Notes: generated by a model not told the origin, from the letters alone. DNA of 64,000 nt from Bordetella genomosp. 9 (GCF_002261425.1 NZ_NEVJ01000003.1:1488001-1552000); one strand, 5' to 3'. Counted from the first letter of the stretch, positions 1 to 8,870 are shown. Program-made: numbers and translations.

Positions 1-1
1 C

Positions 2-106
2 GAAACCATGGACACCCAGGCGGCCGCACGTACCTACAACATATTGATGTCGGAGGGCCGGCGCGTCGTCGTCGCCCTGATTCCGACCGGAGAATCCGAA
101 GAATGA
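2..106 (+). CDS. C-terminal end of an unrecognised protein (clipped by window start)
   Basis: An open frame enters from the left edge and ends at a TGA that overlaps the ATG of the next gene as ATGA (103-106). Only 34 residues are visible, ending in a short basic and hydrophobic stretch (GRRVVVALIPTG) and an acidic tail. The overlap suggests translational coupling with bcp. I do not recognise the family from this tail. Confidence 0.55.
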   Translation, partial: ETMDTQAAARTYNILMSEGRRVVVALIPTGESEE

Positions 107-567
107 AGCCGATCATAGGCAAACCGGCCCCGCTTTTCACCGCTGAAAGCACCATCGGCTCCATCAGCCTGGAACAATGCCGCGGCCGCGCCGTGGTGCT
201 CTACTTCTATCCCAAGGACAACACGCCCGGCTGTACCACGGAAAGCCAGGATTTCCGCGACATGCACGCCGACTTCCTCGCCGCGGGCTGCGTCGTGGTC
301 GGCATTTCGCGCGACTCCCTCAAATCCCACGAGAACTTCCGCTGCAAGTACGAGTTGCCCTTCCCCTTGATCGCCGACCCCGAAGAAACCGTGTGCAACC
401 TGTTTGGGGTCATCAAGCAGAAAAACATGTATGGCAAACAGGTGCGCGGTATCGAGCGCAGCACCTTCCTGATCGATGCCTACGGCGTATTGGTGCAGGA
501 ATGGCGCGGAGTCAAGGTTCCGGGCCATGCCAAAGAAGTCCTGCAAGCCGCCAAGAGCATCGGTTGA
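103..567 (+). CDS. bcp: Bcp/PrxQ-type thiol peroxidase (peroxiredoxin)
   Basis: This 154-residue protein has the length and fold signature of bacterioferritin comigratory protein, a cytoplasmic peroxiredoxin that reduces hydrogen peroxide and organic peroxides with thioredoxin. The peroxidatic cysteine is Cys44 in the motif PKDNTPGCTTES. The position five residues later, where E. coli Bcp has its resolving cysteine, is Gln49. Cys81 (FRCKYELPFPLIAD) lies where alpha3-type PrxQ enzymes carry the resolving cysteine, so an atypical 2-Cys mechanism using Cys44 and Cys81 is likely. Other cysteines are at 26, 63 and 98. The start overlaps the upstream stop as ATGA. The next gene is a PIN-PhoH protein on the same strand. 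Confidence 0.95.
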   Translation: MKPIIGKPAPLFTAESTIGSISLEQCRGRAVVLYFYPKDNTPGCTTESQDFRDMHADFLAAGCVVVGISRDSLKSHENFRCKYELPFPLIADPEETVCNLFGVIKQKNMYGKQVRGIERSTFLIDAYGVLVQEWRGVKVPGHAKEVLQAAKSIG

Positions 568-584
568 CCGATTTCACGCAGTCC

Positions 585-604
585 GGGGCCCGTCCGTGGG
601 CCCC
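585..604 (+). terminator. GC hairpin after bcp
   Basis: A perfect 7-bp stem GGGGCCC/GGGCCCC with loop GTCCGT lies 18 bases after the bcp stop. It is followed only by GCTTAG and not by a T tract, so it may stabilise the 3' end or terminate weakly before phoH. Confidence 0.4.
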
Positions 605-648
605 GCTTAGTCAGGCGATATTGCCGGCCCCCAAAGGAGAGTGACTCC

Positions 649-2355
649 ATGCCGCTTCCCAAGTTGCCCACCCGTCCCGCCGCCATCCTGACCTTCCCCT
701 CGGGCGAAGCCGCCCGCAACACGCCGGCCGCCCGTGCGGCCCAACCGCGGGCCGACGAGCCGGAAAGCGAAATCGTCCAGCCCCAGCTGGCCGGCATCGC
801 CGCGCCCCAGACACAGGCCCGGGCGCCAGGCAAGTCCCCCGCGCGCAAGGAAGCAGGCCGCAAGGCCACCGCCGAGCAGCCCCAGCCGGCGCCCGCCGCC
901 GCGCCGGTGCTGCGCGCCGCCCCCGTCCCGTCGACCGGGCCGTCCCGCAAGACCCGCGCGCGCACCGAAACCGGCGTCCGCAAGCTGTTCGTGCTGGACA
1001 CCAATGTGCTGCTGCACGATCCGACGTCCCTGTTCCGCTTCGAAGAACACGACATCTTCCTGCCGATGATGACGCTGGAAGAACTGGACCACCAGAAGAA
1101 AGGCATGTCCGAAGTGGCGCGCAACGCCCGCCAGGTCAGCCGCTCGCTGGATGCGCTGGTCAGCGACACCGTCAAGCTGGACGAAGGGCTGGCGCTGAAC
1201 GCGCTGGGCAACAAGGACGCCGCCGGCCGCCTGCTGCTGCAGACCACGGCCATCCACAGCACCCTGCCGTCAGACCTGCCCATGGGCAAGGCGGACAACC
1301 AGATCCTGGGCGTCGTGCGCGCCCTGCAGGAAAAGTACACCGACCGCGAAGTCGTGCTGGTGTCCAAGGACATCAACATGCGCCTGAAGGCGCGTGCGCT
1401 CGGCATGGCGGCCGAGGACTACTTCAACGACCACGTCCTCGAGGATTCCGACCTGCTCTACACCGGCGTGATGCAGCTGCCGGAGGACTTCTGGAACAAG
1501 CACGGCAAGGACGTCGAATCCTGGCAACAGGGCGGCACCACCTTCTACCGCATCAGCGGGCCGCTGTGCGCGCAATTCGTGGTCAACCAGTTCGTCTATT
1601 TCGAAGGCCAGATGCCGCTGTACGCGCAGGTGCGCGAAGTCAGCGGCAAGACGGCCGTGCTGGCCACGCTGCGCGACTACACGCATGGCAAGAACAATGT
1701 GTGGGGCATCACCGCGCGCAACCGCGAACAGAATTTCGCGCTGAACCTGCTCATGAATCCCGAATGCGACTTCATTTCGCTGCTGGGGCAGGCGGGCACC
1801 GGCAAGACCCTGCTGGCGCTCGCGGCGGGCCTGACGCAGGTGCTGGAAACCAAGCGCTATACCGAAATCATCATGACCCGCGTCACCGTCCCGGTGGGCG
1901 AGGACATCGGCTTCCTGCCGGGAACCGAAGAAGAAAAAATGCTGCCGTGGATGGGCGCCCTGGAAGACAACCTGGACGTGCTCAACATGGGTGACGGCGA
2001 CGGCAACGGCGATTGGGGCCGGGCCGCCACCATGGATCTCATCCGCTCGCGCATCAAGGTGAAATCGCTGAACTTCATGCGCGGCCGCACCTTCCTCAAC
2101 AAGTACCTGATCATCGACGAAGCGCAGAACCTGACGCCCAAGCAGATGAAGACGCTGGTCACTCGGGCGGGCCCCGGCACCAAGGTCATCTGCCTGGGCA
2201 ACATCGCGCAGATCGATACGCCGTACCTGACGGAAGGCAGCTCGGGCCTGACCTATGTGGTCGACCGCTTCAAGGGCTGGCCGCACTCCGGCCACGTCAC
2301 CCTGCAGCGCGGCGAACGCTCCAGGCTGGCCGACTACGCCGGCGACGTGCTCTAG
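649..2355 (+). CDS. PIN domain plus PhoH-like ATPase
   Basis: The 568-residue protein has three parts. Residues 1 to about 110 are a Pro/Ala-rich, probably disordered extension. A PIN nuclease-like domain follows (KLFVLDTNVLLHDP, acidic residue Asp117, then LEELDHQKKG). A PhoH P-loop ATPase forms the second half, with Walker A GQAGTGKT (Lys386) and Walker B YLIIDEAQNLT (Asp490-Glu491). This is the PhoH2 arrangement, which in characterised members has RNA helicase/ribonuclease activity. The start has a good ribosome binding site (AAAGGAGA) ten bases upstream. The long N-terminal extension is unusual. It should not be confused with the PhoH encoded beside ybeY, which lacks the PIN domain. Confidence 0.92.
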   Translation: MPLPKLPTRPAAILTFPSGEAARNTPAARAAQPRADEPESEIVQPQLAGIAAPQTQARAPGKSPARKEAGRKATAEQPQPAPAAAPVLRAAPVPSTGPSRKTRARTETGVRKLFVLDTNVLLHDPTSLFRFEEHDIFLPMMTLEELDHQKKGMSEVARNARQVSRSLDALVSDTVKLDEGLALNALGNKDAAGRLLLQTTAIHSTLPSDLPMGKADNQILGVVRALQEKYTDREVVLVSKDINMRLKARALGMAAEDYFNDHVLEDSDLLYTGVMQLPEDFWNKHGKDVESWQQGGTTFYRISGPLCAQFVVNQFVYFEGQMPLYAQVREVSGKTAVLATLRDYTHGKNNVWGITARNREQNFALNLLMNPECDFISLLGQAGTGKTLLALAAGLTQVLETKRYTEIIMTRVTVPVGEDIGFLPGTEEEKMLPWMGALEDNLDVLNMGDGDGNGDWGRAATMDLIRSRIKVKSLNFMRGRTFLNKYLIIDEAQNLTPKQMKTLVTRAGPGTKVICLGNIAQIDTPYLTEGSSGLTYVVDRFKGWPHSGHVTLQRGERSRLADYAGDVL

Positions 2356-2364
2356 CAGGCAGGC

Positions 2365-3411
2365 ATGAAACAGTCCCTGCCCGTCGGCATCACCATGGGC
2401 GACGCGGCCGGCATCGGGCCGGAGATCGTCGTCCAGGCCTTTGCAAAAGGCCTGGACGCGCCGGCGATCGTCTACGGCGATGCCGGCGCCCTGCGCCGCG
2501 CGGTGCAACTGCTGGGCGCGCGCCTGGAAGTCGAGGAAATCCCGGGCGCGGCGCAGACCGGCCAGATCGGCCGAGCCAGCGATGGCGGCGATGCCGCGCA
2601 CGCCGGCTCGCCCGGGCTCGCCGCGCCGCGCGCGGGCGTCATCCAGGTCGTGGCCTGCCATCCTCCCCTGCCCGCCGATCTCCCGCCCGGCCAGGTCGAC
2701 GCGCGCGCCGGACAGGCCGCCTACGCATACGTATGCGCCGCCATCGACGACGCGCTGGCCGGCCGCATCCGCGCCATCGTCACCGCGCCGCTGAACAAGG
2801 CGTCCATGCATGCGGGCGGCGTCGATTATCCGGGCCACACGGAGATCCTGGCCGAACGCAGCGGCACGCAGGACTTCGCCATGATGCTGGCCAACCGCGA
2901 GCTGCGCGTGCTGCTGGTCACCATCCACGTGGCGCTGGCCGACGTGTTCGCGCGCATCACGCTGGAATCGGAACTGCGCGCCATCCGGCTGGCCCACACG
3001 GCCTGCCGGCAGATGGGCATCGCGCGGCCGCGCGTGGCCGTGGCCGGCCTGAATCCGCATGCCGGCGAACACGGCAAATTCGGCCGCGAGGAAATCGACG
3101 TCATCGGCCCGGCCATCCAGGCCGCGCGCCAGGAAGGCATCGACGCCAGCGGTCCCTGGCCGGGCGATACGATATTCATGCGCGCCCGGCGCGGCGATTT
3201 CGACATCGTCGTCGCGCAATACCACGACCAGGGCCTGATCCCGGTCAAGTACCTGGGCGTGGAAGAAGGCGTCAACGTCACCGTCGGCCTGCCTTTCGTG
3301 CGCACCAGCGTCGACCACGGCACCGCCTTCGACATCGCATGGCAGGGCGTCGCCGACCCCACGTCGCTGATCGTCGCCTTCGACCTGGCGCTGGCCATGA
3401 CAGGGCACTGA
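2365..3411 (+). CDS. pdxA: 4-hydroxythreonine-4-phosphate dehydrogenase family (PdxA)
   Basis: The 348-residue product matches PdxA, which oxidises 4-phosphooxy-threonine in the DXP-dependent pathway to pyridoxal phosphate. Visible signatures are the N-terminal PVGITMGDAAGIGPE, the metal-ligand histidine regions DYPGHTE and QYHDQGLIPVK, NPHAGEHG, and the closing FVRTSVDHGTAFDIA. It starts nine bases after the phoH-like stop, so the two are probably cotranscribed. In many betaproteobacteria pdxA lies near surA/ksgA. The different location here leaves open a PdxA2-type paralogue acting on another phosphorylated hydroxy acid. Confidence 0.88.
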   Translation: MKQSLPVGITMGDAAGIGPEIVVQAFAKGLDAPAIVYGDAGALRRAVQLLGARLEVEEIPGAAQTGQIGRASDGGDAAHAGSPGLAAPRAGVIQVVACHPPLPADLPPGQVDARAGQAAYAYVCAAIDDALAGRIRAIVTAPLNKASMHAGGVDYPGHTEILAERSGTQDFAMMLANRELRVLLVTIHVALADVFARITLESELRAIRLAHTACRQMGIARPRVAVAGLNPHAGEHGKFGREEIDVIGPAIQAARQEGIDASGPWPGDTIFMRARRGDFDIVVAQYHDQGLIPVKYLGVEEGVNVTVGLPFVRTSVDHGTAFDIAWQGVADPTSLIVAFDLALAMTGH

Positions 3412-3516
3412 AAGAATCACAGATCGGTCCGGTCTACAATAAGCGCCGTCTGATTTTTCCCATCCCGGCCGGCTGGCGCGGTTCGCGCGTGGCATGACCG
3501 TTCAACGTCGCAGCTC

Positions 3517-4515
3517 ATGAACCGCTTCACTCGCTTTTTGCCGGACCGCTTTCTGCTGTTCCTGGTCACCACCGTCGTCCTCGCCAGCTTCTTCCCCGCG
3601 CACGGCCGCGGCGTGCCGATCTTCAACAACATCACCAATATCGCGGTCGGCCTGCTGTTCTTCCTGCATGGCGCCCGCCTGTCGCGCGAAGCCATCGTCG
3701 CCGGCATCACGCACTGGCGCCTGCACGGGCTGATCTTCACGACCACCTTCATCCTGTTCCCCCTTATCGGCCTGCTGCTCAAGCCGGTGCTGATGCCGCT
3801 GGTCACGCCCGAGCTCTACCTGGGCATCATGTTCCTGTGCTGCCTGCCCGCCACCGTGCAGTCGGCCATCGCCTTCACGTCGATGGCGCGCGGCAACGTG
3901 CCGGCCGCGGTCTGCAGCGCATCGGCGTCCAGCCTGCTGGGTATCTTCATCACCCCCCTGGCCGTCGGCCTGGTGGTGGTCAACGCCGGCAATGCCCCGG
4001 TGTCCTTCGACGCGGTCGGCAAGATCATGCTGCAGCTGCTGCTGCCCTTCGTGCTGGGCCAGGTGCTGCGGCGCTGGATCGGCGCCTGGGTGCACAAGCG
4101 CAAGTCGCTGCTGAAGATCGTCGACCAGGGCTCCATCCTGCTGGTCGTCTACACGGCGTTCTCGGAAGCCGTGAACGAAGGCCTGTGGCACAACACCCCC
4201 GTCCCGGCGCTGCTGGGCCTGATCGTCGCCTGCGCGGTGATCCTCGCCGTGGCGCTGCTGGTCACCGCCGTGGCGGGCCGCGTCATGGGCTTCAGCCTGC
4301 CGGATCGCATTACGCTGATGTTCTGCGGCTCGAAGAAAAGCCTGGCCAGCGGCATCCCCATGGCCCAGGTGTTGTTCGCCGGCCACGCCGTGGGCGCCAT
4401 CGTGCTGCCGCTGATGATGTTCCACCAGATCCAGCTGATGGTCTGCGCGATGCTGGCCGGCCGCTTCGCCAAGCGTCCCCCCGATGGCGACGGCCATGGC
4501 CATGGCGACGACTGA
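3517..4515 (+). CDS. SLC10/BASS-family transporter (YfeH-like)
   Basis: This 332-residue membrane protein has about nine or ten hydrophobic segments and matches the bile acid:sodium symporter family in the YfeH/P7 branch, with VGLLFFLHGARLS near residue 45 and the late motif MFCGSKKSLASGIP. Members move organic anions with sodium, but the substrate of this branch is not settled. The C-terminus is a short His/Gly/Asp tail (DGDGHGHGDD). The gene lies 105 bases after pdxA. No strong ribosome binding site precedes the ATG. Confidence 0.85.
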   Translation: MNRFTRFLPDRFLLFLVTTVVLASFFPAHGRGVPIFNNITNIAVGLLFFLHGARLSREAIVAGITHWRLHGLIFTTTFILFPLIGLLLKPVLMPLVTPELYLGIMFLCCLPATVQSAIAFTSMARGNVPAAVCSASASSLLGIFITPLAVGLVVVNAGNAPVSFDAVGKIMLQLLLPFVLGQVLRRWIGAWVHKRKSLLKIVDQGSILLVVYTAFSEAVNEGLWHNTPVPALLGLIVACAVILAVALLVTAVAGRVMGFSLPDRITLMFCGSKKSLASGIPMAQVLFAGHAVGAIVLPLMMFHQIQLMVCAMLAGRFAKRPPDGDGHGHGDD

Positions 4516-4527
4516 GCCGCGCGCCAC

Positions 4528-4593
4528 GCTGTAAAGATCCGGACACACGGCTGTAAAGTGGCTGACACGCCGCTGTAAATCGGCCGACATGCA
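4528..4593 (+). repeat. Three 22-bp tandem repeats before waaA
   Basis: Three adjacent 22-bp units begin at 4528, 4550 and 4572, each starting GCTGTAAA and carrying GGACA, TGACA or CGACA 11 bases later. Each unit can be read as two 11-bp half-sites (GCTGTAAAnnn and SCYGACAnnnn), giving six phased half-sites. That geometry is typical of OmpR/PhoB-family regulators. A GCATGC-GGT-GCATGC inverted element follows at 4591-4605. The array ends 57 bases before the waaA start codon. Confidence 0.7.
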
Positions 4594-4650
4594 TGCGGTG
4601 CATGCTGGACCCCGCTCATCCGATATGGGCAATCCCCGGGGGCCGCCAGC

Positions 4651-6084
4651 ATGAACCGCACCATCTATGCCTGTCTTCTGCGCGCCAGCGCGCCTGCCCT
4701 TGCCGCCCGCGCGCTGGCGAAGGGCAGATCCGACCCCTTGTACGGCACCGCCTTATGGGAGCGCTTCGGCTTCGGCTATGCGCTGCCGACCAGCGGCGTG
4801 GCGCCCGTCTGGGTACACGCGGTCAGCCTGGGCGAGACCCGCGCCGCGCAGCCCCTGGTGCAGGAACTGCTCCGGCGCCGCTGGCCCGTCGTCCTGACCC
4901 ATGCCACGGCGACCGGCCGGCGCGAAGGCGGCCGCCTCCACGGCGCCGCGATCGATGCGGGCCAACTGCGCCAAGCCTGGCTGCCCTACGACACGCCGGG
5001 CGCGTGCCGCCGATTCCTCGAAGAAGTCGCGCCGTCCTGCGGGATCCTGCTGGAACGCGAAATGTGGCCCGCCATGGTCCACGAGGCGAACGCCCGCGGG
5101 ATCCCCATGGTGCTGGCCAGCGCACGCCTGTCGGAACGCTCGGCGCGCCGCGGCCGCTATGTGGGCCGCGTGTTGCGCGAGGCCTATGCGGGGCTCGACC
5201 GCGTGCTGGCGCAGACGGAACAGGACGCGGCGCGGCTGCGGGCCTGCGGCGCCCGCGACGTCCAGGTGTGCGGCAACATCAAGGTCGACATGGCGGTCTG
5301 CGCCGAGCAGATCGCATTGGGCCGGGCCTGGCGCCGCATGTGGGGCCGCCGCGTGGTGGTGATCGCCAGTACCCACGAAGGCGAAGAAGCCGCGTTCCTG
5401 CAGGCCTACGCGGGGCAACTCGGGAATGGTGGGGATGCCGGGCGAACCGGACCGGCAGGAAGCGCCACCGCAGCCGGTGCCGGAGCCGAAGCCGAAGCCG
5501 GAACTCGCCAGGATAGCGAATCGCCCCTGCTGATCATCGTGCCCCGCCACCCCGGCCGTTTCGACGCCGTCGCCACGCGGCTGGCGCACAGCGGCCTGCG
5601 CTGGGTGCGCCGCAGCGCCGTCGACCTGTTGCAGCCCTTGCCCGCCGGCACGCAGATCGTGCTGGGCGACAGCACGGGCGAATTGTTCACCTACTATGCC
5701 GCCAGCGACGTCGCCGTCGTCGCGGGCGGTTTCAGCGCCGCGGGCGGACAGAACCTGATGGAACCCTGCATGGCCGGCACCCCCGTGGTGGTCGGGCCGC
5801 ATGCCGGCAACTTCTCCCAGGCGACACAGGACGCGCTGTCCAGCGGCGCGGCCCTGCGTGCCGCGGACGCCGGCAGCGCATTGAACACCGCCATCGCCCT
5901 GCTGGATAACGCCCCGGCCCGCGACGACATGATCGCCGCCGGCCGGACGTATGTGGCTTCCCACAAGGGTGCGACCGAGCGCATCCTGGGCGCGGTGTCG
6001 CAACTGATGGTCGAACGCGGCCTGGTGCCCGGCAAGGTGGGCGCGGTCGCGCACAGCATCCCGGCCCTGCAGTTCCTGATCTAG
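4651..6084 (+). CDS. waaA: 3-deoxy-D-manno-octulosonic acid (Kdo) transferase
   Basis: The 477-residue protein adds Kdo from CMP-Kdo to lipid A precursor at the inner membrane. It is a GT-B enzyme of the WaaA/KdtA family. The N-terminus is basic and hydrophobic (membrane anchor). WVHAVSLGETRAA holds the catalytic Glu region, and the nucleotide-binding part is seen in GDSTGELFTYYAASDVAVVAGGF and GGQNLMEPCMAGTPVVVGPH. It is longer than the usual 420-430 residues because of a low-complexity Gly/Ala/Glu insertion at about residues 258-290, before LLIIVPRHPGRF. It ends six bases from the convergent dnaB stop. Confidence 0.94.
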   Translation: MNRTIYACLLRASAPALAARALAKGRSDPLYGTALWERFGFGYALPTSGVAPVWVHAVSLGETRAAQPLVQELLRRRWPVVLTHATATGRREGGRLHGAAIDAGQLRQAWLPYDTPGACRRFLEEVAPSCGILLEREMWPAMVHEANARGIPMVLASARLSERSARRGRYVGRVLREAYAGLDRVLAQTEQDAARLRACGARDVQVCGNIKVDMAVCAEQIALGRAWRRMWGRRVVVIASTHEGEEAAFLQAYAGQLGNGGDAGRTGPAGSATAAGAGAEAEAGTRQDSESPLLIIVPRHPGRFDAVATRLAHSGLRWVRRSAVDLLQPLPAGTQIVLGDSTGELFTYYAASDVAVVAGGFSAAGGQNLMEPCMAGTPVVVGPHAGNFSQATQDALSSGAALRAADAGSALNTAIALLDNAPARDDMIAAGRTYVASHKGATERILGAVSQLMVERGLVPGKVGAVAHSIPALQFLI

Positions 6085-6090
6085 CCAGTC

Positions 6091-7479
6091 TCAGTACTGC
6101 GGCCCGGAAGTGAAGTTCAGGAAGCGCGTGCTCATGCCCTGGAAGGTCAGCCGCACCGTGCCGATCGGCCCGTTACGCTGCTTGCCGATGATGATCTCGG
6201 CCGTGCCCTTGTCCGGCGAATCGGGGTTGTACACCTCGTCCCGGTAGATGAACAGGATCACGTCCGCGTCCTGCTCGATGGCGCCGGATTCCCGCAGATC
6301 GCTCATCACTGGGCGCTTGTTGGGCCGCTGTTCCAGGCTGCGGTTCAACTGCGACAGGCCGATCAAGGGGCAGTTCAGCTCCTTGGCCAGGCCCTTCAGC
6401 GAACGGCTGATTTCCGAGATTTCGGTGGCCCGGTTCTCGCCGCTGCCGTTGCCGGACATCAGCTGGATATAGTCGATGATGATCAAGCCCAGCTGGCCGC
6501 ATTGGCGCGCCAGCCGGCGTGCCCGCGCGCGCACTTCCATCGGGCTCAGCGCCGGGGTTTCGTCGATGTAGACCTGGGCGTCCTGCATCAGCTGCACGGC
6601 GTGCGTGACGCGCGGCCAGTCCTCGGCGATGAGCTTGCCGGTACGCATGCGGTGCTGGTCCAGCATCCCGACCGAACCCAGCATACGCATCGCCAGCTGC
6701 ACCGCGCCCATTTCCATGGAAAACACCGCCACCGGCAAGCCTTGCTCGATGGCGACGTGTTCGCCGATGTTCATGGAGAACGACGTCTTGCCCATGGAAG
6801 GCCGCCCTGCGACGATGACCAGGTCGCCGGGCTGCAGGCCGGACGTCATCTTGTCCAGGTCGGTAAAGCCGGTGGGCACGCCGGTGACATCGGATTCGTT
6901 ATCGCGGTGATAAAGCTCGTCGATGCGCTCCACCACCTGCGTCAGCAGGGGTTGGATTTCCTGGAAGCCGGCGGCGCCGCGCGCGCCTTCCTGGGCGATC
7001 TTGAACACCTTGGACTCGGCTTCATCCAGGATCTGGCGTGCTTCCTTGCCCTGCGGGTTCAAGGCGGCCGACGAGATCTCGTCGGCGATGGTCACCAGCT
7101 TGCGCAGCGTCGCGCGCTCGCGCACGATTTCCGCATAGCGACGGATATTGGCGGCCGACGGCGTATTGTGGGCCAGCGAATTCAGATAGGCGATGCCGCC
7201 GACGTCTTCGGACTTGCCGGCACTGACCAGCGATTCGTGCACCGTGATGACATCGGCGGGCCGCGCAAGGCCGATCAGGCGGGCGATGTGCTGCCAGACC
7301 AGGCGGTGGTCGTGCCGATAGAAATCTTCCTCGATCAATACGTCGGCGATGCGGTCCCACGCCGCATTGTCCAGCAACAGGCCTCCCAGCACGGATTGCT
7401 CCGCCTCGATGGAGTGCGGCGGGACGCGCAGGTAGTCCAGCGTGTTATCGGCGGCTTGAGGATTCAAAGGTTCATTCAT
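6091..7479 (-). CDS. dnaB: Replicative DNA helicase DnaB
   Basis: The 462-residue protein is the hexameric helicase that unwinds DNA at the replication fork and recruits primase. Its N-terminal domain (from RVPPHSIEAEQSVLGGLLLD) is followed by a linker and the RecA-like motor with Walker A AGRPSMGKTS (Lys231), Walker B LIIIDYIQLM and the arginine-rich VMSDLRESGAIEQDADV motif. Length is normal. The start codon overlaps the stop of the upstream kinase-like gene as ATGA, so the two are coupled. The rpsF ribosomal operon lies further upstream. Confidence 0.97.
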   Translation of the reverse strand: MNEPLNPQAADNTLDYLRVPPHSIEAEQSVLGGLLLDNAAWDRIADVLIEEDFYRHDHRLVWQHIARLIGLARPADVITVHESLVSAGKSEDVGGIAYLNSLAHNTPSAANIRRYAEIVRERATLRKLVTIADEISSAALNPQGKEARQILDEAESKVFKIAQEGARGAAGFQEIQPLLTQVVERIDELYHRDNESDVTGVPTGFTDLDKMTSGLQPGDLVIVAGRPSMGKTSFSMNIGEHVAIEQGLPVAVFSMEMGAVQLAMRMLGSVGMLDQHRMRTGKLIAEDWPRVTHAVQLMQDAQVYIDETPALSPMEVRARARRLARQCGQLGLIIIDYIQLMSGNGSGENRATEISEISRSLKGLAKELNCPLIGLSQLNRSLEQRPNKRPVMSDLRESGAIEQDADVILFIYRDEVYNPDSPDKGTAEIIIGKQRNGPIGTVRLTFQGMSTRFLNFTSGPQY

Positions 7480-8297
7480 GGTCGCAACGCATCCGCAACG
7501 CGGAAAAAGCCCTGGACGTCGCGCGACCGCAGCACTCCCAGCAACGGTCGCAACGGCCAGGCAACCCCGCGCAGGAAACGGCCCAGCCGCAACAGGCGGG
7601 CACGCACTTCGGGATCTGGATTGACTTCAAAGTAGGACTTCAGCATAACCTGCCCCAGGGTCGGCATGATCGCCGTGGGCAGCTTGCGCATCGAAAGCAC
7701 CGACGCCACCATCTGGAAAAGATCGTAGGCCTGTCCCAAGGGGCGGGACAGGGCTTCGCCGATGTTTTCCTCGAAATCGATGCGCCACATCTCATCGCCG
7801 CGCACGGTCAGGTTGCGGATCTGGGCGCCGCCGTGGCAGAAGCCCCGCCGGTGGAATTCCGCCAGGTCGCGGCCGGCCCAGGCGGCGAGCGCCACGCGGG
7901 ACTCATCGCTGCCATGGCGTATCAGGTCGTTCAGGTCGATGCCCACGTGTTCGAGCACCAGCAGGCCGGGCTCGTGCCACCAGATGTCGGGGACGCGGCA
8001 ATCCGCGGCGCGCAGCTGGCGCAGGCGTTCTGCCTCGTAATCGACGCCATTTCGCAAAAGCACACGAGGGCTGGGGAATTCGCCCAGCACCACCTTGCAA
8101 CCGGCGGCCAGCAGCGCCGCGCGCGTGTAGCGCAAGGCGTAGCTGACCATGCCGCGCACGCTGGGACGGCGATACTTGACCACGAACTGGACACCGTCGA
8201 CGGTGGCTTCGTCCACCGACGGCAGCGGCGCCTGCCTGGCGCGCGCCAGCCAGTCGTGAAGACCCGGCGGAGGGGATACGTGTTCGGGCAAGGTCAC
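7476..8297 (-). CDS. Kinase-like protein (InaA/WaaP/BUD32 type)
   Basis: The 273-residue protein resembles small eukaryotic-like kinases of the lipopolysaccharide kinase/InaA type. It shows VLEHVGIDLNDLI in the N-lobe hinge region and a catalytic-loop-like HGGAQIRNLTVRGDEMWRIDFEEN, in which Asn and the DFE Asp would bind metal. The usual HGD catalytic Asp is replaced (HGG), so activity is uncertain. The start is GTG at 8297, just downstream of a strong terminator, and the stop overlaps the dnaB start. The phosphoacceptor is unknown; core lipid A sugars or a protein are both possible. Confidence 0.75.
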   Translation of the reverse strand: MTLPEHVSPPPGLHDWLARARQAPLPSVDEATVDGVQFVVKYRRPSVRGMVSYALRYTRAALLAAGCKVVLGEFPSPRVLLRNGVDYEAERLRQLRAADCRVPDIWWHEPGLLVLEHVGIDLNDLIRHGSDESRVALAAWAGRDLAEFHRRGFCHGGAQIRNLTVRGDEMWRIDFEENIGEALSRPLGQAYDLFQMVASVLSMRKLPTAIMPTLGQVMLKSYFEVNPDPEVRARLLRLGRFLRGVAWPLRPLLGVLRSRDVQGFFRVADALRP

Positions 8298-8317
8298 GCG
8301 GGCTCGGTAGAGGGAGA

Positions 8318-8348
8318 TAAAAAAAGCCGGCGCGGAGCCGGCTTCTCT
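8318..8348 (-). terminator. Intrinsic terminator after rplI
   Basis: On the minus strand AAGCCGGC-TCCGC-GCCGGCTT is followed by a run of seven T. It ends the rpsF-priB-rpsR-rplI transcript. Because the kinase-like gene starts only about 20 bases further on, that gene and dnaB must rely on read-through or a promoter overlapping this element. A second hairpin, GGCCGCC/GGCGGCC, lies at 8382-8400 right after the rplI stop. Confidence 0.85.
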
Positions 8349-8401
8349 TTTGCCGCAGGGCGGTCACTGGGCAAAAGCCGTGGCCGCCGTCGCGGCGGCC
8401 A

Positions 8402-8857
8402 TCAGGACATTTCGCCTTCGACCACGACAGTGACTTCCACCACCACGTCGGCATGCAGCCCGATTTGCACGGGATACTCGCCGATGGCCTTCAGCGGGCC
8501 GGCGGGCAGGCGGACGTTGGACTTTTCCACCGTATCGTAGCCAGCCTTGTGCAGGGCGGCGGTGATGTCGGCGCTGGTCACGGAACCGAACAGGCGGCCG
8601 TCGACGCCGGCCTTCTGCTGGATCTTGATCTGCTGGCCGTTCAGGCGGTCAGCGACGCCCTGGGCGGCGGCCAGCTTTTCAGCCTGGACCTTTTCGAGTT
8701 CGGCGCGACGCGCTTCGAACGCTTCCAGGACCTTGGGCGTGACACGCTGGGCCTTCTTCTGCGGGATCAGCCAGTTGCGGGCGAAGCCGTCGCGAACGCG
8801 GACTTTATCGCCCAGGTTGCCCTTGCCGGGCACTTTTTCGAGCAGGATCACTTCCAT
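8402..8857 (-). CDS. rplI: 50S ribosomal protein L9 (bL9)
   Basis: The 151-residue protein begins with the family hallmark [19 protein letters not shown] and continues with NWLIPQKKA, a long charged helix, and the C-terminal RNA-binding domain ([13 protein letters not shown]). It binds 23S rRNA near the L1 stalk and helps maintain reading frame. It is the last gene of the rpsF operon, 13 bases after rpsR. Confidence 0.98.
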   Translation of the reverse strand: MEVILLEKVPGKGNLGDKVRVRDGFARNWLIPQKKAQRVTPKVLEAFEARRAELEKVQAEKLAAAQGVADRLNGQQIKIQQKAGVDGRLFGSVTSADITAALHKAGYDTVEKSNVRLPAGPLKAIGEYPVQIGLHADVVVEVTVVVEGEMS

Positions 8858-8870
8858 CGCGATCTCCGGA

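Noticed and set aside
1270..3495. Very long minus-strand open frame opposite the phoH-like gene and pdxA
   Set aside because: It is antisense to two well-supported genes. It reflects the high third-position GC and shows no family motifs.
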